From Bryobacteraceae bacterium (GTDB lineage Bacteria; Acidobacteriota; Terriglobia; Bryobacterales; Bryobacteraceae): a DNA stretch of 64,000 nucleotides. The position numbers were made by a program, and so were the translations under genes. This document shows positions 52,758 through 61,807 of the stretch, piece by piece (position 1 is the first letter of the stretch; every line of letters begins with the position of its first letter). The notes under the pieces are model-generated. The model was not told the DNA's origin and made no database searches. It saw only the letters and a program-made list of their open reading frames with translations. The stretch covers positions 3,294,001 through 3,358,000 of the forward strand of contig BPGD01000001.1 of the NCBI GenBank assembly GCA_026002855.1, written 5' to 3'.

Positions 52758-54111
52758 TCACTTGCCGATGCAGAAAGTGGAAAAGATCCGGTTGAGAATG
52801 TCGTCAGCGGTCGTGGCGCCGGTCAGGGCATCGAGGGGCTGGAGCGCGGCGTAGCAGTCCAGCAGGAGCAGCTCGTGGGGCAGGCCGGCGGCATTGGCGG
52901 CGCGGGCCTTTTCGGCGGCCTCGCGCGCCTCGCGTAACAGCGCTTCGTGGCGTGCGCTGGTGATGAGGCCGGACTGTGGCGCGGCGATTCCGTCGGGCGC
53001 GATCCGTTGGATGAGGAGCCGCTTGAGTTGCTCGATGCCCGCGCCGGTCCGCGCCGAGATGGCGATTTCTTCGACGCCTGGTTCGAGCCGCCGCGGCAGG
53101 TCGCTCTTGTTCGCCACGACCACGCGCCAGCCCTGCCGGGACGTGCGCTCGAGGATTTCGCGGTCGGCGTCGGTGAGGGGCTCGGCGGCGTCAAGAACAA
53201 CGAGCGTGAGGTCGGCGTCGGCCATTGCGCGTTCGGTCCGTTCGATGCCAAGCCGTTCGACGAGGTCGTCGCTTTCCCGGATGCCGGCGGTATCGACCAG
53301 GCGCACGGGGACGCCCTCGAGGGAGAACGATTCGGATACGGTGTCCCGCGTCGTGCCGGGGATGTCGGTGACGATGGCGCGGTCGGCGCCGAGCAGGGCG
53401 TTAAACAGACTGCTTTTGCCGACGTTCGGGCGGCCGACGATGGCCAGTGTGAGTCCATCGTGGACGAACCTGCCCCAGCCATAGGTGGCGAGAAGGCGGG
53501 CGAGGCCGGCGAGGATGTCGGCGAGGTGCGCGTCGATTTCACCGGCCGGCGCGACGGGCACGTCATCGTCGGCGAAGTCGATGCCGGCTTCGAGCAGCGT
53601 GATCAACCCGACGAGGCGGTCCTTGACCGGCCGGACGGCGCGCGAGACCGAGCCTTCGAGCTGCTGTGCGGCGACGCGGGCCTGATAGAGCGTCGTCGAG
53701 TGGATGAGGTCGCGCACGGCCTCGGCCTGGGGCAGGTCGATGCGGCCATTCAGGAAGGCGCGCAGGGTGAATTCGCCGGGTTCGGCGGCGCGAGCGCCCG
53801 CGCGGAGGGCGCGGGCCACGCAATGGCGCAGGACGACGGGCGAGCCGTGGCAGGAGATTTCCACGACGTCTTCGGCGGTGTAGCTGCGGGGCGCGGCAAA
53901 GAAGGCGACGAGGACCTCGTCGACCACCGAGCCGTCTTCGTCGACGAGGTGCGCCTGGGCCAGCCGCCACGGTTTCCACTCGTGATCCTGGCGGAAGCGG
54001 AGGATGGCGTCGGCGACGGTGCGCGCCTCGGGGCCGGAGATCCGTACGATGCCGAGGCCGCCCGCTCCAGGCGGGGGTGGCGACGGCGACGATGGTGTCG
54101 CGGGTGTTCAC
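52758..54111 (-). CDS. mnmE: tRNA modification GTPase MnmE, apparent frameshift near the start
   Basis: Makes the 5-carboxymethylaminomethyl group on U34 of several tRNAs with MnmG. From GTG 54111 the frame reads [13 protein letters not shown], then must shift to continue [26 protein letters not shown] and on to the main frame (open from 53927): the formyl-THF-binding domain, the G domain with [14 protein letters not shown] and NKSD, and the C-terminal CIGK with the catalytic Cys. One extra base in the run at 54073-54077 explains the break. No other start lies upstream in the main frame. It is a conserved gene, so a sequencing error is as likely as a real lesion. Confidence 0.9.
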
Positions 54112-54157
54112 TGCGGACGGCGCTTCGAGCACTGCGCGGCGCGGAGCGCGTGCGAAC

Positions 54158-54844
54158 TCAATGGCGTTTGCGCGGGCCGCTGCGGCCGCGCCGACGGGAT
54201 CCGCTTTTGCCGCCCGGGCCGGGGCGGCCGCTGTCGCGCCGGCCGTGGTCGGCGCCGCGGCCCTGAGTGCGCAAGCCGGCGCCGCGCGGCCCGCCGCGCG
54301 AGACTCGCGCGTGCGGCGGCGGCATGGGCGGCTCGGGCAGCGAGGGCATGCCGGCGGGATAGACGACCACGTGGCGGTACGGCCCGCTGCCGGAACTCTC
54401 GCTGCGCAGATCGGTCATGTCGCGCAGGGCGAGATGGATGAGGCGGCGCTCGCGGCTGTTCATCGGGCTGAAGCGGAAGGGCTGGCGGGTGGCGCGGACC
54501 TTTTCGGCGGCCGTGAGCGCGCTCAGCCGCAGCTCTTCCTGGCGCAGGAGCCGGGTGTCGTTGGCGTCGAAGCAGATGAGGGCGTGCTCGTTGGGCTCCA
54601 TGCGCAGCACTTCCTGGGTGAGCTGCTCGAGGGCGAGCAGGACCTCTGCCTTGTTGTTGGTGAGGTAGTGGAGATCGGGGCCGCTGAACTTGACCACGAG
54701 GGAGGGCTTTTCGAAGTAGGCGCCCGCCTCCTCGCCATCGAGGATCTCGTATTCGACGTCGAGATCCATGGCGTCCAGCACGGCGTCCAGGAAGTCGGCG
54801 ATCCGGTCGCCGACCGTCTCCACGGTATATTGGCGCTCGCTCAT
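54158..54844 (-). CDS. khpB: KhpB/Jag-like RNA-binding protein
   Basis: 228 residues. A KH-type region (VETVGDRIADFLDAVLDAMDLDVEYEIL ... DANDTRLL) is followed by an R3H motif (RFSPMNSRERRLIHLALRD). The C-terminal 60 residues are Pro/Gly/Arg-rich and disordered. It lacks the usual Jag N-terminal domain. The position between yidC and mnmE is conserved in many bacteria. KhpB proteins bind many small RNAs and mRNAs. Confidence 0.85.
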   Translation of the reverse strand: MSERQYTVETVGDRIADFLDAVLDAMDLDVEYEILDGEEAGAYFEKPSLVVKFSGPDLHYLTNNKAEVLLALEQLTQEVLRMEPNEHALICFDANDTRLLRQEELRLSALTAAEKVRATRQPFRFSPMNSRERRLIHLALRDMTDLRSESSGSGPYRHVVVYPAGMPSLPEPPMPPPHARVSRGGPRGAGLRTQGRGADHGRRDSGRPGPGGKSGSRRRGRSGPRKRH

Positions 54845-54863
54845 CAGGCTGATCCTTGACTGG

Positions 54864-56588
54864 TCACTTTTTTCGAGGCGCCGGCGCGGCCGCCGGCGCG
54901 GGCTTTGCCGCCATCCGGTTGAAGAAATACTGCTGGACGATGCCGACGACGTTGCCAGTGAGCCAGTATAACACCAGGCCGCTCGACGCGCTGTAGAACA
55001 GCACGGTGAGCATCACCGGCATCAGCACCATCATCATGCGCTGCTGTGAGGGGTCGGGGCTGGTCATGGGGGTCATTTTCTGGAGGATGACCTGTGTGAC
55101 GAGCATGCCGATGGGAAGGAGCCGTATGGGGGAAGCCTCCGGCTGCGAGAGGTCGGCGACCCAGAGCCACTGGGCGCCGCGCAACTCGATGGCGACGGAG
55201 AGCACCTTGAAGAATGCGATGAAGAAGGGCATCTGAAGCAGCAGCGGGAGGCAGCCGCCCATCGGGTTGATACCGTGCTTCTGGTAGAGGGCGATCATCT
55301 CCTCGTTCATCTTCTGCCGCTTCGGGTCTTTCATCGAAAGGCCTTTGTATTTGGCCTGGATGGCCTGCAATTCCGGCTGGATTTGCGCCATTTTCTGCGA
55401 GCTTTTCAGTTGGGAAAAGCGCAGCGGCAGCATGAGGAGGTTGATGATGACGGTGGCGATGACGATGGCCCAGCCCCAGTTGCCGGTCCAGTGGTCGTGA
55501 ATCCAGTGCAGGGCGAGGAAGAGCGGTTTGGCGATGAACGAGAACCAGCCCCAGTCGATCATCGTTTCGAGCTTGCGGTCGGTCGCGCGGAGGATGTCGG
55601 TGTCCTTGGGGCCGACGAAGAAGGTCCATTCGTTGCGGGCGCGGCCGCCGAGGGATACGCCGGGGTGGGCGTTTTCCTCGCCGCCGGGTTTGAGGGGGAC
55701 GAGGTCGCTCCAGGCGGTGAATTCGAGGGGGGACTCGCTGCGGGGCAGGGCGACGGCGGCGAAATAGGTGTCTTCAATGCCGGCGAAGTGGAAGACGCCG
55801 GAGACGGTGATCGGCCCCTTTTCGGGCGAGTGCGCGCCTTCCTCGACGAGTTTCTGCCGGGCGGCGTCGTAATAGACGCTCTTCTGGACGCCGGCGGGGT
55901 TGTGGACGGTGCGGTCGCCGAAGCCGCCGCGCCAGGCGAGCTGGTGTTCGATGGGGCGGCCATTGAGAGCGACCTCGCTCAGCAGGCGGCCGCGGTAGAA
56001 GTTCTGTTCGAACTCGAAGCGCTTGAGAGCGGTGGTTGCGCCGTCGTTGTAGCGGAACTCGATGATGAGCGGGGAGGGCTGGGAGACGACGAAGAGGGCG
56101 GCGTTGAGATCGACGGCAGGTTTTTGGCGGGGAAAGATATACGAGTATGGCCAGCCGGCCCTGGGCGCGGCGGCAGCGTTGACGAGTTCGACCGGGTTGC
56201 CCTCGCTGTCGCGGTAGCGCTTGAGCACCCAACTGCGAACGGCGGCGCCGCGGTTGGAGAAGACGATGCGGTAGACGTCGGTTTCGATGATGTACGACTC
56301 GTCCTTTTCGGCGACAAGGCGGGCCGGCGCGGCCTCATTGCTCTGGCCTGAACGAGCGGCGGCGGGCTGCGGCGGGGGCGTGGATTGAGGCGCCGGACTT
56401 TCCGCGGCGGGCGCGGTCTGAGCGGGCGCGGCCGCGGTCTTTTTCTGCGGGGCCGGAGGGGGGGCGGTGGGGATGAAGTACTGCGTGACGAACAGCACCA
56501 GGCCCATGAGAGCGAAGGCGAGCAGGAGGCGCGTCTCCATGCTCATCTCGCTGCCGAACGGTCCTTTTTTCTGCCTGTCGTCGCCCAT
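54864..56588 (-). CDS. yidC: Membrane protein insertase YidC
   Basis: 574 residues from ATG 56588, chosen because AGGAGA precedes it. A first membrane helix (TRLLLAFALMGLVLFVTQYFI), a Pro/Ala-rich linker, the periplasmic beta-sandwich domain typical of Gram-negative YidC (about residues 95-330), and the insertase core with its five helices: WAIVIATVIINLLMLPLRF, the conserved Arg in the groove, and GGCLPLLLQMPFFIAFFKVL. It folds and inserts membrane proteins with or without SecYEG. The C-terminus is Pro/Ala/Lys-rich. Confidence 0.95.
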   Translation of the reverse strand: MGDDRQKKGPFGSEMSMETRLLLAFALMGLVLFVTQYFIPTAPPPAPQKKTAAAPAQTAPAAESPAPQSTPPPQPAAARSGQSNEAAPARLVAEKDESYIIETDVYRIVFSNRGAAVRSWVLKRYRDSEGNPVELVNAAAAPRAGWPYSYIFPRQKPAVDLNAALFVVSQPSPLIIEFRYNDGATTALKRFEFEQNFYRGRLLSEVALNGRPIEHQLAWRGGFGDRTVHNPAGVQKSVYYDAARQKLVEEGAHSPEKGPITVSGVFHFAGIEDTYFAAVALPRSESPLEFTAWSDLVPLKPGGEENAHPGVSLGGRARNEWTFFVGPKDTDILRATDRKLETMIDWGWFSFIAKPLFLALHWIHDHWTGNWGWAIVIATVIINLLMLPLRFSQLKSSQKMAQIQPELQAIQAKYKGLSMKDPKRQKMNEEMIALYQKHGINPMGGCLPLLLQMPFFIAFFKVLSVAIELRGAQWLWVADLSQPEASPIRLLPIGMLVTQVILQKMTPMTSPDPSQQRMMMVLMPVMLTVLFYSASSGLVLYWLTGNVVGIVQQYFFNRMAAKPAPAAAPAPRKK

Positions 56589-56596
56589 CCGTTCTC

Positions 56597-56806
56597 CTAT
56601 TTCACCGGATCGAGGCCGCCAGCGCAAAAGGGCTGGCAACGGGCCAGCCGTTTCAGACCCATCCACAGGCCGCGCGCAGCGCCGTAACGTTCCACGGCCT
56701 GCCGCGTGTATTCACTGCAAGTGGGATGGAAGCGGCAGGAGGGGGGGAGAAGCGGCGAGATCCAGCGCTGGTAGGCGGCGATGAGAGCGAGGATCAGGAG
56801 GCGCAT
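56597..56806 (-). CDS. yidD: Membrane protein insertion efficiency factor YidD
   Basis: 69 residues from ATG 56806, where similarity begins. The family pattern is clear: LIAAYQRWISPLLPPSCRFHPTCSEYTRQAVERYGAARGLWMGLKRLARCQPFCAGGLDPV, with the conserved cysteines. It aids YidC-dependent insertion at the inner membrane. It overlaps the end of rnpA by 13 bases and stops 8 bases before the yidC start. Confidence 0.95.
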   Translation of the reverse strand: MRLLILALIAAYQRWISPLLPPSCRFHPTCSEYTRQAVERYGAARGLWMGLKRLARCQPFCAGGLDPVK

Positions 56807-57210
56807 TGTGAGACCACCCTTTCGACGGCGGCGTCGAGTTCGGCCTGGGGCGCATCGAGGGAGGGCCTGCGGAGGTTGAAGACGATCCACCAGCCGGGGG
56901 CGATGCGCCAGAGGCGGCGGCGGACGGTTTCGCGCAGGCGGCGGCGCATGCGGTTTCGGACGACGGCCTTGCCGAGCGAGCGCGGAGCGGTGAAGCCGAC
57001 ACGGGCCTCGCCGCTGCCGCTGCGCCAGCAGAAGGCGACAAAGTAAGGGCTCACGACGCGGGTGCCTCGATCATAAACCAGCCGGAACTCGGAGGACCGG
57101 GTGAGACGTTTCGACCGCGGGAAGCGCTCGCGGCCGCGGGCGCCGGAGCTACTTGCGTTTGGCGTAGCGGACGGCCCGTTCGTCACTGACGGTGAGCTTC
57201 CATCGGCCAC
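56794..57210 (-). CDS. rnpA: Ribonuclease P protein component, overlapping rpmH
   Basis: Up to 138 residues. The RNR signature is present ([19 protein letters not shown]) with [31 protein letters not shown] before it. The protein helps RNase P RNA mature tRNA 5' ends. The only possible starts in frame are ATG 57210 and GTG 57186, both inside rpmH, so the two genes overlap out of frame by 38 or 62 bases. The N-terminal tail is Ser/Gly/Pro-rich. Overlap of rpmH and rnpA is known from Thermus. Confidence 0.92.
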   Translation of the reverse strand: MADGSSPSVTNGPSATPNASSSGARGRERFPRSKRLTRSSEFRLVYDRGTRVVSPYFVAFCWRSGSGEARVGFTAPRSLGKAVVRNRMRRRLRETVRRRLWRIAPGWWIVFNLRRPSLDAPQAELDAAVERVVSQCAS

Positions 57211-57322
57211 GCGCCCGCCGCCGCGCCAGCACGGCGCGCCCGTTTTTGGTCTTCATCCGGGCGCGGAAACCATGGGTTTTCGCGCGCCGGCGATTGTTCG
57301 GCTGAAACGTTCTCTTCGGCAT
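57149..57322 (-). CDS. rpmH: 50S ribosomal protein L34
   Basis: 57 residues: [19 protein letters not shown], then [26 protein letters not shown] and a short acidic-basic tail ending RYAKRK. The first two thirds are the invariant L34 sequence. The tail is about ten residues longer than in E. coli. It is the first gene of the rpmH-rnpA-yidD-yidC-khpB-mnmE group. Confidence 0.97.
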   Translation of the reverse strand: MPKRTFQPNNRRRAKTHGFRARMKTKNGRAVLARRRARGRWKLTVSDERAVRYAKRK

Positions 57323-57469
57323 GAGTGAATCCTGGAGATGCGACGCCCGGCGCCGGTGCGCGGCCGACGGGCACAGAAAGAGTTGCCGCCCCGCGGGCGG
57401 GCGAAATTCCAGTATAGGAAGCGGATGCGGGCGGTGTCAAACGCCGGGCGAGGGGCTGGATTGCGTGCC

Positions 57470-58594
57470 TCATGACTGTTGGGGCGTTGTGGAGGCGGTC
57501 GCGGGGCCGGCGGGGTCGAGGGCGCGTTTGAGGGAACCGGGCGGCAGGTCGAGGGTGCGTGTCGGAAACGGGATGCTGATGCCGTCGCGGCGGAAGCGGG
57601 CAAGGATGCGGCGGCGCAGAAGGTCCTGGACGGCGAACTGTTTGGTGAACTCCGAGATGTGGACGACGAGGGTGAGGTTCAGGGAGGAGTCGCCGAAGCC
57701 TGGGTTGAAGCGGACGACGGGGGCGGGGTCGAGCAGGAGGCCGTCGAGGCCGGCGGCGGCGTGGACCTCTTCGAGGACGGCCTGTTCGACGCGGTCGATG
57801 TCCTCGCTGTAGCTGACTGAGAGCGGGATGGGGAGGGCCATCTGGGGTGAGGGGTAAGTGTAATTGGTGACGAGCGCCTCGCTGAGCTTCGAGTTGGGGA
57901 TGACGACGAGGTTGTTGTCGAGGGTGCGGAGGGTGGTGATGCGCCAGGAGACGTCTTCGACGAAGCCCTGCTGGCCGGAGTCGAGCTTGATGAGGTCGCC
58001 TTTGTGGATGTTGCCAGCCATGGAGATGTAGAAGCCGGCGAAGAGGTTGGCGAGCGTGTCCTTGAGGGCGAGGCTGACGGCGATGCCGCCGACGCCGAGT
58101 GCGGTGAGGGCGGGGGCGAGCGAGATATCGAGCAGGTTGAGGATGACGAGCAGGCCGGGGATGGCCCAGAGGATACGGATGGTGGCGGCAGTGAGGGTGG
58201 TGACGTGCCAGCCGGAGGCGCTGCGGGATAGGGCGAAGCGAAGCAGGATGATGGAGGCGCGCGAGACGCCGATGGTGAGCGGCAGGATGATGAGAGCAGC
58301 GGCGAGGACGGTGAGGCGGTGTTCGGCGGAGCGGGAGAGGTGGCGTTCCTCGATGTCCTTGATGGCGATGAGGAGGGCGATGGCGATGGCGGTCCACTGG
58401 GCGGGCCAGCGGAGGGCGTGGAGGAGTTCGTCGTCGAGGGTGGTGCTGGTGCGCCGGGCGATGCGGTGGAGGGTGCGGAGGCCGATCCAGACGATGAGGG
58501 CGAGGGTGGCGGCGCCGACGGAGAGGACGAAGGCGAAGCGCCAGGCGGGGTGCCGGCCGGCGGAGAAGTCGAAGAAACTGAGGGCGAAATTCAT
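57470..58594 (-). CDS. Mechanosensitive ion channel, MscS family
   Basis: 374 residues. Several N-terminal membrane helices lead to the pore-lining TM3 region (LAPALTALGVGGIAVSLALKDTLANLFAGFYI), then the beta domain with NIHKGDLIKLDSGQQGFVEDVSWRITTLRTLDNNLVVIPNSKL, both typical of MscS, and a C-terminal alpha/beta domain. It releases solutes on hypo-osmotic shock. It overlaps the small gene at 58591-58830 by 4 bases. Confidence 0.92.
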   Translation of the reverse strand: MNFALSFFDFSAGRHPAWRFAFVLSVGAATLALIVWIGLRTLHRIARRTSTTLDDELLHALRWPAQWTAIAIALLIAIKDIEERHLSRSAEHRLTVLAAALIILPLTIGVSRASIILLRFALSRSASGWHVTTLTAATIRILWAIPGLLVILNLLDISLAPALTALGVGGIAVSLALKDTLANLFAGFYISMAGNIHKGDLIKLDSGQQGFVEDVSWRITTLRTLDNNLVVIPNSKLSEALVTNYTYPSPQMALPIPLSVSYSEDIDRVEQAVLEEVHAAAGLDGLLLDPAPVVRFNPGFGDSSLNLTLVVHISEFTKQFAVQDLLRRRILARFRRDGISIPFPTRTLDLPPGSLKRALDPAGPATASTTPQQS

Positions 58595-58830
58595 GACGAC
58601 TGGACGGCGGACGGGACGAGGCGGCGGACGGGGAGGCCGGCCATGTGCAGGTGGTGTTCGACGTCGTCGGGCGTCAGGCGCGAGGCGTCGTAGAGGACGG
58701 TGAGGCCGGAGAGATCCGGGGCGAGGCGGATTGCGAAGAAGCCATAGACGCCGTGGAGGCGCTGGATGGGCTCGGCCCAGGAGTCGTGAAAAGGCCGGAG
58801 AAATTCGAATCGCAATTCCGTCTTCGACAT
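58591..58830 (-). CDS. Small conserved protein of unknown function
   Basis: 79 residues from ATG 58830: ELRFEFLRPFHDSWAEPIQRLHGVYGFFAIRLAPDLSGLTVLYDASRLTPDDVEHHLHMAGLPVRR. The pattern of alternating strands and helices suggests a ferredoxin-like fold, as in metal-binding (HMA-like) domains, but it lacks the CxxC site. Coupled to the MscS gene by ATGA overlap. Confidence 0.6.
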   Translation of the reverse strand: MSKTELRFEFLRPFHDSWAEPIQRLHGVYGFFAIRLAPDLSGLTVLYDASRLTPDDVEHHLHMAGLPVRRLVPSAVQSS

Positions 58831-58846
58831 GGCAATTGACAGAATA

Positions 58847-59581
58847 TCATCCGCCGGCGGGGCCGAGTTTCCAGAGGATCTGGCGGAGCATGCCGGCGAG
58901 GATGGCGGCATCGCGGGAGCCGAGGGAGAGGCGGTGGAGGAGGTGGCGCAGCTTGAGGGTTGCGGAGTCGCCGTGTTCGAAGCCCGGGTAGGCGGAGCGG
59001 CGGAGTGCCTGCTCGAGGAGATCGGCGAGGCGGGCGATTTCGGCTTCGGTGGCGCGGGAGGCGGCCTCCGGGAGGCGGCGGGCGGCGGCGGGGGAGCGGC
59101 TGAGCTCGTAGAGGGTGACGGCGACGGCCTGGCCGAGGTTCATCGAGTCATGGCCGGGGCGGGTGGGGATGTGGAGGAGCCAGTGGCAGTGGGAGATGTC
59201 GTCATTGGAGAGGCCGAATTTTTCGCTGCCGAAGAGGAGGGCGGCGCGGGCGGACTGGAGATGGCGGCGGAGGAGGCGGCCGGCGCGCTCGAGGCGGAGG
59301 AGGGGGTGGTGGAAGACGCGGTGGCCGAGGCCGGTGGCGCCGACGATGAGGGAGCAATCGGCGACGGCGTCGGAGAGCCGATCGAAGACGCGGGCGTTTT
59401 TGAGGACGGCTGAAGCGCCGACAGCGCTGGCGGCTTCCTCAAAGGCGACCGAGTAGGGGCGGACAAGGCGGAGGTCGAAGAAGCCGAAGTTGCTCATGGC
59501 GCGGGCGGCGGCGCCGATGTTGAGCGGGTTTCGCGTTTCGATGAGAACGACGGCGAGGCGCTGAGGGGAGCCGGTGTCCAT
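58847..59581 (-). CDS. trmJ: tRNA/rRNA 2'-O-methyltransferase of the SpoU family, TrmJ-like
   Basis: 244 residues with the SPOUT motifs: LAVVLIETRNPLNIGAAARAMSNFGF (motif 1), ALLFGSEKFGLSNDDISHC (motif 2) and IPTRPGHDSMNLGQAVAVTLYEL (motif 3). The C-terminal extension is helical, as in TrmJ, which methylates position 32 of tRNAs. The TrmJ name is likely but related rRNA enzymes cannot be ruled out. Confidence 0.85.
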   Translation of the reverse strand: MDTGSPQRLAVVLIETRNPLNIGAAARAMSNFGFFDLRLVRPYSVAFEEAASAVGASAVLKNARVFDRLSDAVADCSLIVGATGLGHRVFHHPLLRLERAGRLLRRHLQSARAALLFGSEKFGLSNDDISHCHWLLHIPTRPGHDSMNLGQAVAVTLYELSRSPAAARRLPEAASRATEAEIARLADLLEQALRRSAYPGFEHGDSATLKLRHLLHRLSLGSRDAAILAGMLRQILWKLGPAGG

Positions 59582-59592
59582 GGCTTCATGGG

Positions 59593-60330
59593 TCAGCTTA
59601 CCTCGGTTGGCCGGCGTGGCGGGGTGGAAGTGGCCGCTTTCGAGTGATTTGGGCCGGGTTTCGGTTCGTTTTGCAAGATTGGGGGCTCGGCGAGGCGGGC
59701 GGGGGCGGCCAGCAGGGACTGAAGGGCGAGCAGGGCGGCGCGGCCCTCGGGGGCTGAGGGCTGCCGAGGGGGGCGCTGGTCCTGGCGCAAGGCGGGCTGA
59801 GGCGGATCGGGGCGTGCGTCGCGGCGGAGGCGGTCGCGGTGTTCCCAGAGCAGGCGGAGGGCGCGCTCGTACTGGCGGCGGAACATGACCTCGTAGCGCT
59901 GGAGGAGGGCGAGGACGTGGGAGTTGTCGGCGAGGCGGCGGAGGGCCTCGGCCTGGAGCTCGCCGGGGGTGAAGCCCCAGGAGTCGATCTGGGTGACGAG
60001 GTGCTGGATGAGGTCGGCCTCCATGCCGCGGACGCGGCGGAGGCGGAACTGGGCGTTGGCCATTTCCATGACGAAGTGCATTTCGGTGGGGCCCTGAGGC
60101 TGATATTCGGCGATATAGGAGTCGCGGAGGGCGACAAATTCGTCGGGAGATTCGAAATAAAGGAGCGCGGTTTGGGCGAAAAATCCGTGTTTGACGGCGT
60201 TTTTCGAGGAGCGCGCCTTTCCCTCGGCTGAGCGGGGGCCGGTGGATTTGCGGGCGTTGGCGCGGCGCGCGGCGAGCTCCTTTTCGGTGAGCGGCCGTTT
60301 CGGTTTCGGAGAAGGAGCGTTGGTGTTCAC
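59593..60330 (-). CDS. Conserved acidobacterial protein with KSTGPRSAEGKARSSKNAVKHG motif
   Basis: 245 residues. The N-terminal RRANARKSTGPRSAEGKARSSKNAVKHGF is shared by a large family abundant in Acidobacteriota and Planctomycetes. The middle is helical (about residues 65-170) and the last 80 residues are Pro/Ala-rich. The function is unknown; a DNA- or RNA-related role is suggested by the basic N-terminus, but this is only a guess. It lies between the TrmJ-like gene and a 269-bp spacer. Confidence 0.75.
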   Translation of the reverse strand: MNTNAPSPKPKRPLTEKELAARRANARKSTGPRSAEGKARSSKNAVKHGFFAQTALLYFESPDEFVALRDSYIAEYQPQGPTEMHFVMEMANAQFRLRRVRGMEADLIQHLVTQIDSWGFTPGELQAEALRRLADNSHVLALLQRYEVMFRRQYERALRLLWEHRDRLRRDARPDPPQPALRQDQRPPRQPSAPEGRAALLALQSLLAAPARLAEPPILQNEPKPGPNHSKAATSTPPRRPTEVS

Positions 60331-60599
60331 GGGTGTAGCCTCCGGGTCCAGCGAGACACGCGGGCGGGCGCGAGGCGGGTCAGGGCGGGCCGAAGCGGCT
60401 GAATGCGCGGGAGAAAGAAATCGGGAGGGGCGGTGAAGGCGCCGCGAGGGTCTGAAGCGGGGCGGAGGCGCCGGCGGGGCGGGGGGCGTGCGGCGGGGCG
60501 GGGCGAAGCGTTATCTTCTGAGAGTGCGGGCGCGCGGCGCCGGCCGGGCGGCGCGGGCGCAGGCGAGAGGAATTTCCGAGGAAAATTCAGGGGGACGGG

Positions 60600-61031
60600 A
60601 TGGAAATTGTTCACGAATTTACGATCGAGGTCAAGCAGAAAGAGAACTATGAATTCGAGGTTCGGTTCGACAAGGAGCACTACGCGCCGCTGCGGATGGA
60701 CGAGCCCGAGCCGCTGGGGCGGGACGCGGCGCCGAACGCGGCGCGGGTGCTGGCGGCGGCGGTGGGCAACTGTCTGAGCGCGAGCCTGCTGTTCTGCACG
60801 CGGAAGGCGCGGGCAGAGCTGGGGCCGATGGAGACCAGAGTGCACGTGCGGCTTGGGAGGAACGAGCGGGGGCGGCTGCGGATTGCGGGGATCGAGGTTG
60901 AAATTGACCCGCATTTTCCGCCGGGCGAGCGGGAAAAGGCGGCGCGGTGTCTGGAGCTGTTTGAGGATTTCTGCGTGGTGACGGCGAGCGTGCGGGACGG
61001 GATTCCGGTGGAGGTGCGGGTGAAGGAGTAG
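60600..61031 (+). CDS. OsmC-family protein
   Basis: 143 residues. NAARVLAAAVGNCLSASLLFC carries the first conserved Cys, and CLELFEDFCVVTASVRDGIPVEVRV near the end the second Cys, the pair used by OsmC/Ohr-type peroxidases to reduce organic peroxides. The opening FTIEVKQKENYEFEVRFDKEHYAPLRMDEPEPLG is typical of the OsmC-like branch. It converges with the minus-strand gene at 61045. Confidence 0.8.
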   Translation: MEIVHEFTIEVKQKENYEFEVRFDKEHYAPLRMDEPEPLGRDAAPNAARVLAAAVGNCLSASLLFCTRKARAELGPMETRVHVRLGRNERGRLRIAGIEVEIDPHFPPGEREKAARCLELFEDFCVVTASVRDGIPVEVRVKE

Positions 61032-61044
61032 CCGGCGGCGCGGG

Positions 61045-61722
61045 CTACGGGCGGCGGCGGGGGGCGAACTCGCGGACGGTGTTGAAGAGGGCGCCGATGC
61101 CGAGCTGGACGCCCACGCCGCGCACCGCTTCCGCGGTGGTGCGGTAGCCCGGGGGCATCCAGGCGTTGCCGATGAATTCGGCGGCGAAGGCGGCGCCGAC
61201 GCGGGGCGCGTTGACGACGGTGTGGCCGTGGCGGTCGAGGGTGAGGAAGTTCCAGGCGAGGGCGTGGCCGAAGCGGCGGAAGAAGCCCTGGCAGCCGCAG
61301 CGGACGTAGCGGGTCTCATAGCCGAGGGCGGCGGAAGAGGCGTGGCTGATGGAGTCCTGGAGGGTGAAGCGGGCGAAGCGGTTGGCGAAGCGGCGGGCGT
61401 AGCCTTCGGCGCCCTGGGGCCAGGTGCCGGGCCTGTGGTTGAGATGATCACCGAGGGCGGGGCCGGCGGCGCGGAAGAAGGCGCCGGGCGAGGCGTAGGT
61501 GGAGCGCCAGTAGATTTCCCAGCGTTCGGCCGCGGTGGGGGGCCGGTAGTTGGCGCGTTCGACGGTGCGGAAGTAGCGGCCCCAGTTTTTGAGGCCGGAG
61601 GACTGCGGAGACGGCCCGGCCTGCGGGGGAGAGTCCTGGGGCGGTGGCGGCGGAGTTTCCTGAGCCGGAGCGGCGAGCGGTGCAAGCAGACAGAACAAAA
61701 GGGCGAGTCTGGACACGATCAC
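61045..61722 (-). CDS. Exported protein of unknown function
   Basis: About 225 residues with a GTG start at 61722 or 61716, chosen because a signal peptide (SRLALLFCLLAPLAAPAQ) begins there; the frame continues upstream only into the efp leader. After a Pro-rich linker comes NWGRYFRTVERANYRPPTAAERWEIYWRSTYASPGAFFRAAGPALGDHLNHRPGTWPQGAEGYARRFANRF, a sequence common in exported acidobacterial proteins of unknown role. Probably periplasmic or outer-membrane associated. Confidence 0.7.
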   Translation of the reverse strand: MIVSRLALLFCLLAPLAAPAQETPPPPPQDSPPQAGPSPQSSGLKNWGRYFRTVERANYRPPTAAERWEIYWRSTYASPGAFFRAAGPALGDHLNHRPGTWPQGAEGYARRFANRFARFTLQDSISHASSAALGYETRYVRCGCQGFFRRFGHALAWNFLTLDRHGHTVVNAPRVGAAFAAEFIGNAWMPPGYRTTAEAVRGVGVQLGIGALFNTVREFAPRRRP

Positions 61723-61807
61723 AACAGTAGATGCGGGGCGGAGGCAAGCGGAGAGATTTTCGGGTACACTGATAGTTTCCAGCCTACAAAGAGGAGCATA
61801 ACCCTGC

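Noticed and set aside
57183-58397. 404-codon His/Arg/Pro-rich minus-strand frame overlapping rpmH and the MscS gene
   Set aside because: Extreme composition (runs of RHPR) and lies in another frame of the clear MscS gene.
60327-61685. 452-codon Pro/Ala/Arg-rich minus-strand frame
   Set aside because: Covers the OsmC-family gene on the opposite strand and another frame of the exported protein at 61045; low-complexity shadow.
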